Numbered from the stretch's first letter, positions 53,616-63,113 are shown. The stretch: 64,000 nt of DNA from an uncultured Myxococcales bacterium (GCA_903929795.1 CAIYWC010000097.1:248001-312000), one strand, 5' to 3'. The notes: a model not told the origin generated them from the letters alone. Translations and numbers: made by a program.

Positions 53616-54854
53616 TCAGCGCGGATCGCCGGTGAGCATCGCGCGCACGCCGAGATACCCGAGCGCCAGCGCCAAAGCCAGCGCGGCAAACGTCACCGCC
53701 AGCCGCTGCGGCGACGGCTGCGGCGCCGGTGGAAGCTCGCGCGACAGCACGACGCCGGCCAGCGTCCCGGCAATCAAGCCGCCAATGTGCGCGCCGTTGT
53801 CGACCACGCGCAGGCTGAAACCGAACGCGAGGTTGATGACCGTGAACATCCCGGCGCTGCGCAACAGGCCGCGATACACCTGCATGGGCACGGACTTGCG
53901 GCGTGCGAGCGCGAAACCGAGCATGCCGCCCATTACGCCGAAGACCGCGCCGGACGCGCCGACGGAGTAGTTCTGGCTCGTGCTCAGCGTCCAGGCGAGC
54001 GAAAGCAGTGAGCCGCCGATCGCGCTGGTCAGGTAGACGCCGATGTAGGCCGCTCGACCGAACAGTCGCTCCGCCAAATCCCCCATGGATTTGAGCACGT
54101 ACATGTTCATGCCGATGTGCAGTACGCTGGCGTGCAAGAACGCGCACGCCAGCAGCCGCCACGCCTGGCCGTCGGTCACGGTCAGCTGGACCGAGTTGGC
54201 GCCCAGCGTCAACAGCGTCTCGTCGTCAAAACCGCTGATGAGCCAGCCTGCCGGGTTCTGGTGGTGGGTAAACGCAAGGCTTGCGGACACGACAAAAAGC
54301 GCGATGTTGGCGCCGATGAGCCACGGCGTCGCCGCAACCGTCGGCGAGGCGCGCCGCAGCCGCTCAAAAAACACTTCCGGATTGCGGGGATCGCCCAGGC
54401 TCGCCAGGTGGTCGAGCGGATTGGTCGCCGCGAGCGAAGCGGCCGCTTCCGGTGCGAAAATCGCCTGCAGCATCGGCGCAAGCCGCGAGCCGTAGCAGTG
54501 CTGGTCCAGCGCAGAAATACCAATCAATTCAACACGATGCTGCGCAGCTAGCGTCTGCAACGTCGCGGCGCGGACCGTCGGGACGTCCATCGCCACCACC
54601 ACGACGCGCGGCGGCAGCGGTCCCAGCGCCACGTGCGTGAGCCAGGCGTCCAGCTGTTCCGGCGTCGGCGCCAGCCACGGCAGCACGACCCACACGCCCG
54701 CCGGCAGGTGCGGGTGCGCGGACAGCTCCAGCGCGACGGCGGCGTGCTTCCAGTTTTCCTCGGTCGCGCGGCTGACGTAGTGCCCGCCCTGGGCCAACAG
54801 GAACTGCTGGACCCGCGCCGAGACGTCTTCCGGATTGGCGTGCGGGTGTGGCAT
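53616..54854 (-). CDS. Rhomboid-family intramembrane serine protease with soluble N-terminal half
   Basis: 412 residues. Residues 1-190 are soluble and unrecognised, with an alternating alpha/beta look (PPRVVVVAMDVPTVRAATL). From ~195 there are six to seven membrane helices. Rhomboid catalytic features: HIGMN, the nucleophile in SVGASGAVFGVMGG, and the His in NGAHIGGLIAG. Cleaves membrane-anchored substrates. Divergent from the small lipoprotein gene by 122 bp; its 3' end converges with moaA. Confidence 0.92.
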   Translation of the reverse strand: MPHPHANPEDVSARVQQFLLAQGGHYVSRATEENWKHAAVALELSAHPHLPAGVWVVLPWLAPTPEQLDAWLTHVALGPLPPRVVVVAMDVPTVRAATLQTLAAQHRVELIGISALDQHCYGSRLAPMLQAIFAPEAAASLAATNPLDHLASLGDPRNPEVFFERLRRASPTVAATPWLIGANIALFVVSASLAFTHHQNPAGWLISGFDDETLLTLGANSVQLTVTDGQAWRLLACAFLHASVLHIGMNMYVLKSMGDLAERLFGRAAYIGVYLTSAIGGSLLSLAWTLSTSQNYSVGASGAVFGVMGGMLGFALARRKSVPMQVYRGLLRSAGMFTVINLAFGFSLRVVDNGAHIGGLIAGTLAGVVLSRELPPAPQPSPQRLAVTFAALALALALGYLGVRAMLTGDPR

Positions 54855-54943
54855 CAGGCGGTCCAGACTACACGAGGGCCGCGGCGGCGCAAACCCGTGA
54901 CAAACCGCGACCTGCGCCGCTGGCTACAACCCCGCATCGGGGC

Positions 54944-54949
54944 TACAAT
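54944..54949 (+). promoter_or_regulatory. Candidate -10 box for the small lipoprotein gene
   Basis: TACAAT lies 16 bases before GGGAGG, which is 6 bases before the ATG. The match is five of six, but the expected -35 position is weak. GGCTACAA is directly repeated 20 bp apart (54922 and 54942), which could instead be a regulator site. Confidence 0.3.
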
Positions 54950-54976
54950 TCCCGGCGGACATCTGGGAGGTGCCTC

Positions 54977-55432
54977 ATGTACAAACTCATTGCGTCCCTG
55001 GCCCTGTTGTTGACGGCGTGCGGCGGGCCGACCGTCGTTGCCGAAGCGCGCTACGTGCCGCGCGGCCCTGATGCGCCGCGGCCGCAGAAAGAAACCGATT
55101 TCTTTGCTGAATTCGTCGGCGATCACCATCCGACCGGCAAGGTATTCCGCCTGCAGGGCAAGCCGGTAGCGGTCGATGGACCGAACGTCATCCTGACACT
55201 GGTCAAGGCCGATTGGTCGACCATCACAGCGCCCGGCGGCAAGGAACACCGCGAAGCGACAGCACAAATCATGGTACAACAGGGCGCGGAGAGCCACAGC
55301 GTTTCAGTCAACCAAGGCGACGACGGCGTGGCGTTCAACGTGCGCATCACGGTCAAAGGCGCGGGCGAGGACTACAACAAGGCGCGCCTGGACTACCTGC
55401 CGTGGGTCGATTGCCAGGTCGACGCGCTCTAA
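54977..55432 (+). CDS. Small lipoprotein of unknown function
   Basis: 151 residues. GGGAGG 6 bases before the ATG fixes the start. Lipoprotein signal ends ASLALLLTAC; the residue after Cys is Gly, so outer-membrane sorting is likely. The mature part is short and strand-rich (FRLQGKPVAVDGPNVILTLVKADW, HREATAQIMVQQG, VAFNVRITVKGAGEDY). No family recognised. Divergently placed to the rhomboid protease and followed by a dispersed repeat. Confidence 0.75.
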   Translation: MYKLIASLALLLTACGGPTVVAEARYVPRGPDAPRPQKETDFFAEFVGDHHPTGKVFRLQGKPVAVDGPNVILTLVKADWSTITAPGGKEHREATAQIMVQQGAESHSVSVNQGDDGVAFNVRITVKGAGEDYNKARLDYLPWVDCQVDAL

Positions 55433-55435
55433 CGA

Positions 55436-55519
55436 TCCTCCAACACCCGACTTTTGCGGTCAAGCGCATTGCGGATCGGGACCGCGCGCGTTTGACCTCG
55501 AACTTCGGTCGGAGCGTTT
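55436..55519 (-). repeat. Dispersed intergenic repeat, copy 5 (shortened)
   Basis: Minus-strand reading begins about 10 bases after the SDR gene stop: GCTCCGACCGAAGTTCG, then CGCGCGCGGTCCCGATCCG and CAATGCG. It lacks the central GTGCCACCGG block of copies 2 and 3. Sits between convergent genes. Confidence 0.55.
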
Positions 55520-55529
55520 CGCCGCGGCG

Positions 55530-56282
55530 TCAGCTGGGCAGGTGGTTCATTCGGTCGAACATCTGCGCGAAGTCCTGGCGCGACGCCTGCATCAAGCGCG
55601 ACGCGCCGGCGATCGCGATCTCCGCCCGATCCTGCCGCAGCCCGTCCAGGATCTCGGCCGCCGCCTGACCCACCGCGATGCCGCGGTCGACCTGGCCCCG
55701 CCGCGCCCGCGCGCCCCGGTCCAGCTCGGTGTCGACCGTCGGCGGAATCACTTCGAAAACCTGTACGCTGGCGCCCTGCAGCTGGTGCCGCAGCGACACC
55801 GTGAACGCGTGCATCGCCGCCTTGGTCGCGCAGTAAATCGGCATGACGGCGATCGGCACAAAGCCCAACCCTGAAGAAACATTGATGATCGCCGCCGATT
55901 CTTGCGCCAGGAGATGCGGCAGCAAGTTCGCGGTCAGGTACACCGGGCCTTCAAAGTTGATGCGCGCCTCGTTGTCGCCCGCCTCCAGCTCTTTCAGGCC
56001 TTGCCGCAGGTCGATCATCCGCTGCACGCCGGCGTTGTTCACAAGCACGTTGACGCCGGCTTCGCGGGCCCACGTCGCAAGCGCCTGACGATCCTCGGGT
56101 TTGCTGATGTCGCAGCGCTTGACCTCCAGGGCCGGAAACTGCGCCTGGGCGGCCAGCAGCTTGTCCTCGCGCCGACCGCAGACCAGCACGCGATTGCCAG
56201 CCAGCAGCAACCCTTCCGCCAGCGCGAGGCCGATGCCCGTCGCACCGCCGGTGATCAGCACGGTTTGTCCTGAAAGCTTCAT
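55530..56282 (-). CDS. Short-chain dehydrogenase/reductase (DltE-like)
   Basis: 250 residues, full length. Rossmann motif VLITGGATGIGLALAEGL, NNAGV, catalytic Ser in NVSSGLGF and Y-C-A-T-K active-site block. The combination with VFEVIPPTVDTEL is typical of DltE/YdfG-like oxidoreductases of unknown substrate. NAD(P) preference: R in GRRED after strand 2 suggests NADPH. It follows the nitroreductase gene by 10 bp on the same strand, so the two redox enzymes are probably cotranscribed. Confidence 0.93.
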   Translation of the reverse strand: MKLSGQTVLITGGATGIGLALAEGLLLAGNRVLVCGRREDKLLAAQAQFPALEVKRCDISKPEDRQALATWAREAGVNVLVNNAGVQRMIDLRQGLKELEAGDNEARINFEGPVYLTANLLPHLLAQESAAIINVSSGLGFVPIAVMPIYCATKAAMHAFTVSLRHQLQGASVQVFEVIPPTVDTELDRGARARRGQVDRGIAVGQAAAEILDGLRQDRAEIAIAGASRLMQASRQDFAQMFDRMNHLPS

Positions 56283-56292
56283 CGCAGCCTCC

Positions 56293-57087
56293 TCAGTTCA
56301 GGCCCTTGTGGCCCCACGCGTTGTGGTGGCAGAACTCCTCGACCTCGCGTCGCACGCGCGGGTAGCGGCTGACCTTGCTGAGCGAATAGCCGATGCGGCA
56401 CGTGAACCCGATGCGCAAGTTCGCGGGAAAACCGAGGATTTTGCGCGCCTCGTCCTCCACGCTGTCGCCGACCATGTTGGAGCTGTAGGCACTGATGATC
56501 TGCATCCCCAGCCCGAGCGACTCCGCCGTCAGCCACACATTTTCCATCACGCAGCCCAGGCTGATGAAGCCCAGCGCGTCGTGCTCCGACGCCGGCGCAC
56601 GCTCGTCGCCGTTGTACAGCACGACCAGCAGCAGCGGGCCGCCCTGGACCGTCTCGCGCAGCGAACGCCCCTCGCTTGCCGGCACGCGGCCCTCTTTCGC
56701 CGCGGCAGTCCGCCACGCCGCCGGAAACATGTCCGCGAGAACCCCGCGTTTCTTGGCCAGAAATTCCGCCATGGTGAACGACATCTGCCGGTAGTTCTCG
56801 CGGATGAAATCGGCGTTCAGGCCGGACTTCACCCCGCTGAGCCGGGCGATGAGTGCGGGATCATCGACGGCGATGACCTCGAAATTCTGCATGTTGTGCG
56901 CGGTCGGCGCCCAGCGCGCGGCATCGAGCAGCTGCGCCACAGCCAGCGCGGGCACCGGGCGCTTGAGGTCGAACGGCCCGCGTGCCGAGTGCCGCTGTTG
57001 CGTCAGCCGCTGCAATCCAGCGGCGATGTCCGTCGCCTGAGGTTGGGTTTCGGTCGTCTGTGTCGGTTGATTGTGCAGCACCATCAC
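56293..57087 (-). CDS. Nitroreductase family protein
   Basis: 264 residues. FMN-dependent nitroreductase fold: RHSARGPFDLKRPV near residue 32, LLDAARWAPTAHNMQNFEVI (FMN-binding), and late block CVMENVWLTAESLGLGMQIIS. The C-terminal RIGFTCRIGY is also typical. Such enzymes use NAD(P)H to reduce nitro groups, quinones or flavins; the physiological substrate is unknown. A tandem Met at 57087/57084 makes the exact start uncertain by one residue. Operon partner of the SDR gene. Confidence 0.9.
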   Translation of the reverse strand: MMVLHNQPTQTTETQPQATDIAAGLQRLTQQRHSARGPFDLKRPVPALAVAQLLDAARWAPTAHNMQNFEVIAVDDPALIARLSGVKSGLNADFIRENYRQMSFTMAEFLAKKRGVLADMFPAAWRTAAAKEGRVPASEGRSLRETVQGGPLLLVVLYNGDERAPASEHDALGFISLGCVMENVWLTAESLGLGMQIISAYSSNMVGDSVEDEARKILGFPANLRIGFTCRIGYSLSKVSRYPRVRREVEEFCHHNAWGHKGLN

Positions 57088-57174
57088 GCCCTCTTCTTGC
57101 TGCTCGGCGGCCCGGTCGCCAGGCGCGAGCTCTGGGAAGATAGGCGGCGGCGGGACCGCGTCAATCGGCTGGAG

Positions 57175-57882
57175 CTACCGGCGCCGGCGGTGGAGCGCAG
57201 TCCGCGCTTGCGGGCCCAGCGGCAACGTCGCCGCCGCTTGACGCCCCGCCTCCCAGGCATCCGCGTCCACCCGCACGCCGCGGCTCTTGCCCAGCTTGAA
57301 CCGCTCCGCCATGAACCGCTCCAGCGCGTCCCGCTGCGCCCTTGCGACCGGGTCCACGCGCACGAGCGCCGCCGCGCTGAACTCCCCGCGCACGTCCGCC
57401 GCCACGCCCGACAGCCGATCCGCCAGCGCCGTAACGCAGCCCACGCGGAACGCCTCGTGCCACTGGCGATCCTGGCCCGCACCGAGCGTCGCCGAGAGCC
57501 ACTCGATGCGCGTCACCAGCCAAGTCCACAGCGCTCCGACCGCCGCCCGATCGCGCGCGCGCCCGACCAGCACGAGCGCCCGGTCGGTGCCGCGGTCCAG
57601 CGTGTAGGCGAAACAGCCGTTGGCCTCCGCCAGCGCGTTCGCCAGCACGGTCTTCCAGGTGCGCAGCCGCTTGGACGCCTCCAGCGGCGTGTCGCGCGCG
57701 TCCTCGATCGGCTCCGGATCGTCGGCCACGGTCTGATCCGCGTCCAGCCACGTCTGCAGCCGGTGGCGGGCAATGAGCGTCTGGGCCAGCGCCGCGGCAG
57801 CCGTCGCCTCGTGGATGTTGGGCGACGTCGCCAGTGCCAGCAGCTTGCGGACGCGGTCGAGCAGGGGCGGATCGTGCGACAT
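57175..57882 (-). CDS. DUF2786 domain protein
   Basis: 235 residues. The N-terminal DUF2786 pattern is clear: LLDRVRKLLALATSPNIHEATAAAALAQTLIARH. The rest (LRTWKTVLANALAEANGCFAYT ... LWTWLVTRIEWLS ... FRVGCVTALADRL) fits the DUF7168-like partner region found in phage- and plasmid-encoded relatives. Function unknown. Oriented away from trpS, with their starts about 105 bp apart. It may be a remnant of a mobile element, but no other phage gene is close. Confidence 0.85.
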   Translation of the reverse strand: MSHDPPLLDRVRKLLALATSPNIHEATAAAALAQTLIARHRLQTWLDADQTVADDPEPIEDARDTPLEASKRLRTWKTVLANALAEANGCFAYTLDRGTDRALVLVGRARDRAAVGALWTWLVTRIEWLSATLGAGQDRQWHEAFRVGCVTALADRLSGVAADVRGEFSAAALVRVDPVARAQRDALERFMAERFKLGKSRGVRVDADAWEAGRQAAATLPLGPQARTALHRRRR

Positions 57883-57988
57883 GTGGAGAGTCTAGCGCAT
57901 CTGGTCCCAGGTGCGCGACTGGCCCGCTCCCTTGCAAATCCGCGAAAATGTGCTTCCCTTCGTCCCCGGCGATCCTCCGCCGCTCCGG

Positions 57989-59032
57989 ATGCCCATGTCG
58001 CACGCGCCCCGCCTCCGCTCGCTTTCGGGCATCAAACCGACCGGCCAGCCGCATTGGGGCAATTATTTCGGCATGATCCAGCCGGCAATCGCGTTGGCCG
58101 ACGACCACGACGCGTTCTATTTCGTCGCCGATCTGCACGCGCTGACGACCGTGCGCGATCGCGAGGCGCTGCAGCGCGACACCCTGGGGATCGCCGCGAC
58201 GATGCTGGCCGCGGGCCTGGACCCGGCGACGAGCACGCTCTGGCGGCAGTCGGATGTGCCGGAAGTGCTTGAATTGGCGTGGATTTTGGGTTGCGTGACA
58301 AGCATGGGTTTGATGGAGCGCGCGCATGGCTACAAGGATGCCAAGGCCAAAGGCAAGGATCTCGGCTTTGGCGCGTTTGGCTATCCGGTGCTGATGGCGG
58401 CGGACATTTTGCTGTACGATTCCGATGTTGTGCCTGTCGGCAAGGACCAGGTGCAGCACCTGGAGATGGCGCGCGACATGGCGACCTGGTTCAACGTCGC
58501 GTTCATGGGCGCGCCGGCAGGTGGCACGGTCGCGGACGTCAAGTGGGACGGGCGGATGCTCAAGAAACCGGACGCGCTTGTGCAAGCCAAGACGGCGATC
58601 GTGCCGGGCGTGGACGGCCAGAAGATGTCCAAATCGTATGACAACTACATCGCGATCTTCGCGAGCGAAAAAGAGCTGAAAAAAGGCGTGATGGCGATCA
58701 AGACGGACTGCAAAGGCTTGGAAGAGCCCAAGGATCCGGATACTTGCAACGTGTTCCAACTCTTCAAGCTGTTTGCCGCGCCGGCGCAACAAGCCGAGCT
58801 GGCGGCCAAGTACCGCGCTGGCGGCTTTGGCTATGGTCATGCGAAGCTGGAACTGCTGGCGCTGGCGGAAGCGCATTTTGGCCCCAAGCGGGCGCGCTAC
58901 GACGCGCTGATGGCGCGGCCCGATGACCTGCGCGACATCCTGAAGCTGGGTGCGCAGAAGGCGCGCGCCGTGGCGCAGCCGGTGATGGAGCGGGTGCGCG
59001 ATGCGACGGGCCTCCCGCCGCGGGCTTGGTGA
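57989..59032 (+). CDS. trpS: Tryptophanyl-tRNA synthetase
   Basis: 347 residues from Met 57989 (Met 57995 and an upstream start at 57911 are alternatives; a start here matches usual length). Class I synthetase: HIGH-type motif in GIKPTGQPHWGNYFG, KMSKS loop in GQKMSKSYDN, plus YPVLMAADILLYDSDVVPVGKDQ that binds Trp and dimerises. Charges tRNA-Trp. The next gene starts 3 bp after its stop, making trpS the head of a five-gene string. Confidence 0.96.
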   Translation: MPMSHAPRLRSLSGIKPTGQPHWGNYFGMIQPAIALADDHDAFYFVADLHALTTVRDREALQRDTLGIAATMLAAGLDPATSTLWRQSDVPEVLELAWILGCVTSMGLMERAHGYKDAKAKGKDLGFGAFGYPVLMAADILLYDSDVVPVGKDQVQHLEMARDMATWFNVAFMGAPAGGTVADVKWDGRMLKKPDALVQAKTAIVPGVDGQKMSKSYDNYIAIFASEKELKKGVMAIKTDCKGLEEPKDPDTCNVFQLFKLFAAPAQQAELAAKYRAGGFGYGHAKLELLALAEAHFGPKRARYDALMARPDDLRDILKLGAQKARAVAQPVMERVRDATGLPPRAW

Positions 59033-59035
59033 CCG

Positions 59036-59896
59036 ATGGTGGAGCCGCGCGACGTCGAAATCCTGCCGCCCGATCCGGAGTGGCGCGCGCCGCACGAGCA
59101 GGTGCGCGTGTACGAGGTCATCGACGTGCCAGTCGGCGACGAGCCTGCGCGCGTCAAGCCGCAGCGGACAGGCGACGCGCGCATCGTCGCGAAGTGGGCC
59201 AAGTGGGCGCTGCGGCTGTACGTGCTGGCGGTCGGGTCCATGCTGCTGGTCTGGCTGTTCGAGCCGTTTGGTCCCAACCTGCTGGGGCACGTGACCGGCT
59301 GGCTGGAGGCGCAGGGCGCGCTGGGCAAGGCGCTGGTGGTGGTGGGCGTGGCGGCGGCCTGTCCGCTGTTTCTGCCGGTCGGGCCGCTGGCCGTGATTCC
59401 GGGCTACATTTACGGCGGCGTGGAAGGCACGGCGCTGGCGATTGCCGGGTCGAGCATCGGCGGGCTGGTTAATTTCTACATTGCGCGCTGGTACTTGGAG
59501 CCGCACATGCACGCGTGGCTGGACAAGAATCCAGTGCCGGCGACGCTGTACCGCACGATGGACGCCCGCGGCGTGCGGATCGCCCTGGGCCTGCGCGTGA
59601 CGCCGATCATGCACTACGGCGTGCTGTGCTTTTTGTCCGGGCTGGCGTCGATGCGCTGGTGGCAGTTCGTGCCGGCGATGGCGCTGGGCGGCCTGCCGTG
59701 GACGTCGGTCTGGGCGAGCGTGGGCGAGATGCTGCACGAGGCGCTCAAACCGATTACGCTGGGCGCGCTGGACACAAACCCGTACGCTTGGCCGATGCGC
59801 TGGGCCGGGCTTGTCGTGCTGGTGGCGCTGGCGGTGTGGGTAGGCCGGCTGGCGCGTCAGGATCTGGCGAAGGCCGCGACGGAGGCGCAGCGATGA
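59036..59896 (+). CDS. VTT/TVP38-DedA family membrane protein
   Basis: 286 residues. A ~55-residue acidic cytoplasmic tail precedes membrane helices: LRLYVLAVGSMLLVWLF, KALVVVGVAAACPLFLPVGPLAV, a re-entrant region with PGYIYGGVEGTALAIAGSSIGGLVNFYIARWY, and two more near the end. The G-x-x-x-G/N-F-x-x-A-R pattern and PIMHYGVLCFLSGLASM match the VTT domain shared by DedA and TMEM41B-type lipid scramblases. Likely moves or handles membrane lipids. Its stop overlaps the GH31 start (ATGA). Confidence 0.85.
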   Translation: MVEPRDVEILPPDPEWRAPHEQVRVYEVIDVPVGDEPARVKPQRTGDARIVAKWAKWALRLYVLAVGSMLLVWLFEPFGPNLLGHVTGWLEAQGALGKALVVVGVAAACPLFLPVGPLAVIPGYIYGGVEGTALAIAGSSIGGLVNFYIARWYLEPHMHAWLDKNPVPATLYRTMDARGVRIALGLRVTPIMHYGVLCFLSGLASMRWWQFVPAMALGGLPWTSVWASVGEMLHEALKPITLGALDTNPYAWPMRWAGLVVLVALAVWVGRLARQDLAKAATEAQR

Positions 59897-62592
59897 CGCG
59901 ATATGCCTGGGTTTTTTCCGCCATTGCGCTGGCGGCTTGTGGCAACAAGACGACCGCCGCCGCCAACGATGCGGACGCGCTGCAAGCGTCTGATGTCGTC
60001 GATGCGCTTGCCGATGTCTCGCCAACGGACGCTGCGGGCGATACGACCGTGCCCGTGCCGACCGCCGCGGCCGTGACGCTGACCGCGGGCCAGGCGTCGC
60101 TGGCGGTGGATCGCGACGCGCGCACGCTGACGCTCGCGTGGGCAGGCGCGGCGCGCACGGCGATGGACCTGAACAAGCTGCGCGTCGGCCGCGTCAAGTC
60201 CTGGGATCCAGACTGGAATTACAGCCCGGACGACATGGCCGGCAACGGTCCGGACGGGCTGAGCTGGCTGCACGTAACGACGGCCGAGTGGACGCCGCAC
60301 GTGCTGGATGGCGGCGTCACCGGCGTGACGCTGCTGCTGCATCTGATTGATGACAAAGGCGTTTCCGGCCCGGATTACCAGCTGGCGATCGAGCCGCGCG
60401 ATGCCGGCAATTTCCGCGCCACGCTGCAGCCGGCGGACGCCCAGCTGAACGACGACCTGGCGCACGACAAGGTCGCGACGGACACGCCGGTATACGTCGA
60501 TCTGCGCGCACAAGTACCTGTGACAGAACGATTTTACGGTCTTGGCGAGTACTTCGACACGCCGCAGCACCGCGGCAAGGTCCGCCACATGCAGATCGTC
60601 ATCGACACGAGCATTGACGCCGGCTACAACGAGGCGCATGTGCCGATTCCGCTGCTGATTGGCACGCGCGGCTGGGGGCTTTTTGTCGAGGATCGCCACC
60701 CGGGAATTTGGGACGTCGCCGCGGCGCAGTCCGACGAGGTGCAGGCGCTTTTTGCCCACCACGAGACGACGTTTTGGTTGCTGGCAGCGGAACAACCGCT
60801 CGAAATTACTGGCAAATACACGCAGCTGACCGGCGCGCCGGTGCTGCCGGCCAAGTGGGCGTTTGGCACGCTGATTTGGCGCAATGAAAACAAGGACACC
60901 GCGGAAGTGCTGGGCGACATGCAGGCGATTCGCGACAACGATCTGGCGATTTCCGGCATGTGGCTGGACCGGCCATTCGACGTGGCAGTGAACAGTTTTG
61001 GCTTTGATCCCGCAAAGTTTGCCGATCCGAAGGCGCTTGTCGATGGCATCCACGCCAAGGGCATGCGCATGGGCGAATGGTCGACGCCGTACCTGGACCC
61101 GGGGCCGGCGAATCCCAAGGCGGATCACCGCGATGAGGCGGTGCAGAAAGGCTATTTTGTCACGTCGCCGCTGGGCAACGCCGAGACCAAGCTGTCCCAG
61201 TGGGGCGCGCCGATTGACTTGACGAACCCGGACGCGCTGGCGTTTTGGAAATCGCGGATCAAACAAGCGACGGACGCGGGCGTGGAGGGCTGGAAAATGG
61301 ACTACGGCGAGGACATCCAAGCTGGAATTCTCACTGGCCGCACGCACTTCGCATTTTGGGACGGCAGCGACGAGCGCACGATGCACCACGGCTTTCACCC
61401 GTTTTACCACCGCCCGTACGCGGAGAGCCTGCCCGCGACCGGCGGCTGGCTGCTCAGCCGCGCAGGCACATTTGGCGACCAGATTTACTCGTCCATCATC
61501 TGGCCCGGCGACCTCTGCGCCAACTGGGCGCACCACGGCGATTGCGACGCGGACGGCACCACGTGCCACACCGGCGGCTTGCCCGCGTCGGTCTCGGCGT
61601 CCATCAGCCTGCCGGCCAGCGGCTACCCACTTTTTGGCCCAGATACAGGCGGTTACAAGCACGGCCGCGCGGGCAAGGAGCTGTTCTTGCGCTGGCTGCA
61701 GCATTCGGCGTTTTCCGGCATCTTGCAGATCGGCGGCGGCGACCAGCACAACCCCTGGGATTTTGCCAAGTACACCGACAACCCGTATAACTTGGAAGGT
61801 TTCAGCCAGTTCGATCAGGAAGTGCTCGATATTTCTCGTTATTTCATTCGACTCCACACCCGGCTTTTTCCGTATCTCTACAGCTACGCGCAAAATGCCC
61901 ACGAGCACAAGCCCGGGCTGACCCGCGCGCTGGGGCTGCAGTTTCCGGAGCTGAACGATTTCGCGGGTATTGCCGACTTTGAGGCGACGGAATACGCGTT
62001 CGGCGACGACTTTCTGGTCGCGCCGTTCACGCAGCCCGGTGGTGTGCGCAAAGTTCTGATTCCAAAGGGACAATGGCTGGATTGGTGGACGCATCAGCCC
62101 GTCGGTCTTCCGGGCGCGGCGACGGTGATTGACGTGGCGCTGCCGCTCGCGCAGTCGCCGATGTACGTGCGCGCGGGCGCGCTGATCGCGCTGCTGCGGC
62201 CGACGATCGACACGCTGGCGCCGGCGACGGACCCGACGGTGGACAGCTTTGCCGGAAATCCGGGGCGGCTGTACGTCATCGCCACGCCGGGGCCGCCGAC
62301 CGCGCGGACGCTGTATGACGGCACGCAGATCGCCACGACGGCGCTGACCGGCTTTGACGCCGCGAACGTGTTCACCACGCAAAAAGGCGATGATTTCACT
62401 GCAGATGTCGAGTGGCAATTCTGGCTGGGCGCGACCGCCGCCAAGCCCGTGCCGACGCTTCAGGGCGGTGTCGCGCTGACCGAGAGCCTCGACGACGCGA
62501 ACTGGCAGACGTGCAGCAGCTGCTGGCGCTGGGACGCGACGAGCCACACGGCGGACGTGCGGGTCGCGATCGGCGCGGTCTTTACGCTATGA
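59893..62592 (+). CDS. Glycoside hydrolase family 31 lipoprotein
   Basis: 899 residues. Lipoprotein signal (MTRYAWVFSAIALAAC), then an Asp/Ala-rich spacer. GH31 N-terminal beta-sandwich ~65-270, catalytic barrel ~290-640 and two C-terminal beta domains. Nucleophile is D470 in EGWKMDYGED, of the K-x-D-x-G-E type seen in alpha-xylosidase/sulfoquinovosidase branches; GLGEYFD, GMWLDRPF and GPDTGGY are also present. Hydrolyses an alpha-glycoside outside the cytoplasm; sugar unknown. Four-base overlaps at both ends tie it to VTT and the unknown gene. Confidence 0.92.
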   Translation: MTRYAWVFSAIALAACGNKTTAAANDADALQASDVVDALADVSPTDAAGDTTVPVPTAAAVTLTAGQASLAVDRDARTLTLAWAGAARTAMDLNKLRVGRVKSWDPDWNYSPDDMAGNGPDGLSWLHVTTAEWTPHVLDGGVTGVTLLLHLIDDKGVSGPDYQLAIEPRDAGNFRATLQPADAQLNDDLAHDKVATDTPVYVDLRAQVPVTERFYGLGEYFDTPQHRGKVRHMQIVIDTSIDAGYNEAHVPIPLLIGTRGWGLFVEDRHPGIWDVAAAQSDEVQALFAHHETTFWLLAAEQPLEITGKYTQLTGAPVLPAKWAFGTLIWRNENKDTAEVLGDMQAIRDNDLAISGMWLDRPFDVAVNSFGFDPAKFADPKALVDGIHAKGMRMGEWSTPYLDPGPANPKADHRDEAVQKGYFVTSPLGNAETKLSQWGAPIDLTNPDALAFWKSRIKQATDAGVEGWKMDYGEDIQAGILTGRTHFAFWDGSDERTMHHGFHPFYHRPYAESLPATGGWLLSRAGTFGDQIYSSIIWPGDLCANWAHHGDCDADGTTCHTGGLPASVSASISLPASGYPLFGPDTGGYKHGRAGKELFLRWLQHSAFSGILQIGGGDQHNPWDFAKYTDNPYNLEGFSQFDQEVLDISRYFIRLHTRLFPYLYSYAQNAHEHKPGLTRALGLQFPELNDFAGIADFEATEYAFGDDFLVAPFTQPGGVRKVLIPKGQWLDWWTHQPVGLPGAATVIDVALPLAQSPMYVRAGALIALLRPTIDTLAPATDPTVDSFAGNPGRLYVIATPGPPTARTLYDGTQIATTALTGFDAANVFTTQKGDDFTADVEWQFWLGATAAKPVPTLQGGVALTESLDDANWQTCSSCWRWDATSHTADVRVAIGAVFTL

Positions 62593-63113
62593 GCGACCAC
62601 CACGGCATTCCGCGGGCGTTGGGCAAGCCGCGGCGGGACACGGGCCTGCCGCCGGTGGAGCACGTGCAGGAGAGCTGGCTGCTGGAGCTGTTGGGCTGGC
62701 AGCTCCACGCGCGGCTGCCGGCGAAGCTGGACCTCCACGGTCACCGCGCGACGCGACCGCCGTGCCTGCTGAACAGTCCAGACGTGTGGATCGGCCTGGA
62801 TCTGATGGCGGCGCTGCGGGACTTGCGCAGCCGACCGCGGGCATTTTCGCAGCAGGCAGGGCGCTACGCGGAGCTGATACGCGGCGCGCAGCTGGATGGC
62901 AAGCGCGTGCTGCTGGAGCTGGTGGACCCGGACGGCGAACCGAACGAGGCGGATCAGAAGCTCGTGGACGCGCTGGCGAAGTACCTGGACGCGGAGATTC
63001 GCATGCTGGGGCCCGCGGAAATTCAGCGGATTCTCGCGATGGCGCGCTATCCTGACCACCTGTGCGCGCGCAATCCGCTGGCGTGGGCGCACGAACTGGC
63101 GCGGGCGCCGTGA
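62589..63113 (+). CDS. Unknown protein between GH31 and E1-like genes
   Basis: 174 residues; ATGA overlap with the GH31 stop and GTGA overlap with the E1-like start, so it is firmly part of the operon. No signal, membrane helix or known motif. Predicted mostly helical, with RVLLELVDPDGEPNEADQKLVDALAKYLDAEIRML in the middle, two Cys (PPCLLN, HLCARN), and an HLCARNPLAWAHELA end. Not recognised; a partner of the E1-like enzyme is a reasonable guess from position alone. Confidence 0.75.
   Translation: MSDHHGIPRALGKPRRDTGLPPVEHVQESWLLELLGWQLHARLPAKLDLHGHRATRPPCLLNSPDVWIGLDLMAALRDLRSRPRAFSQQAGRYAELIRGAQLDGKRVLLELVDPDGEPNEADQKLVDALAKYLDAEIRMLGPAEIQRILAMARYPDHLCARNPLAWAHELARAP

Noticed and set aside
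57175-57882. Prophage or plasmid remnant
   Set aside because: DUF2786 proteins occur on mobile elements, but no integrase, structural gene, attachment repeat or composition change was seen around it.
57161-60025. A 954-codon minus-strand frame spanning trpS, the VTT gene and part of the DUF2786 gene
   Set aside because: It runs antisense to three well-supported genes and its translation is low-complexity Arg/His-rich sequence.
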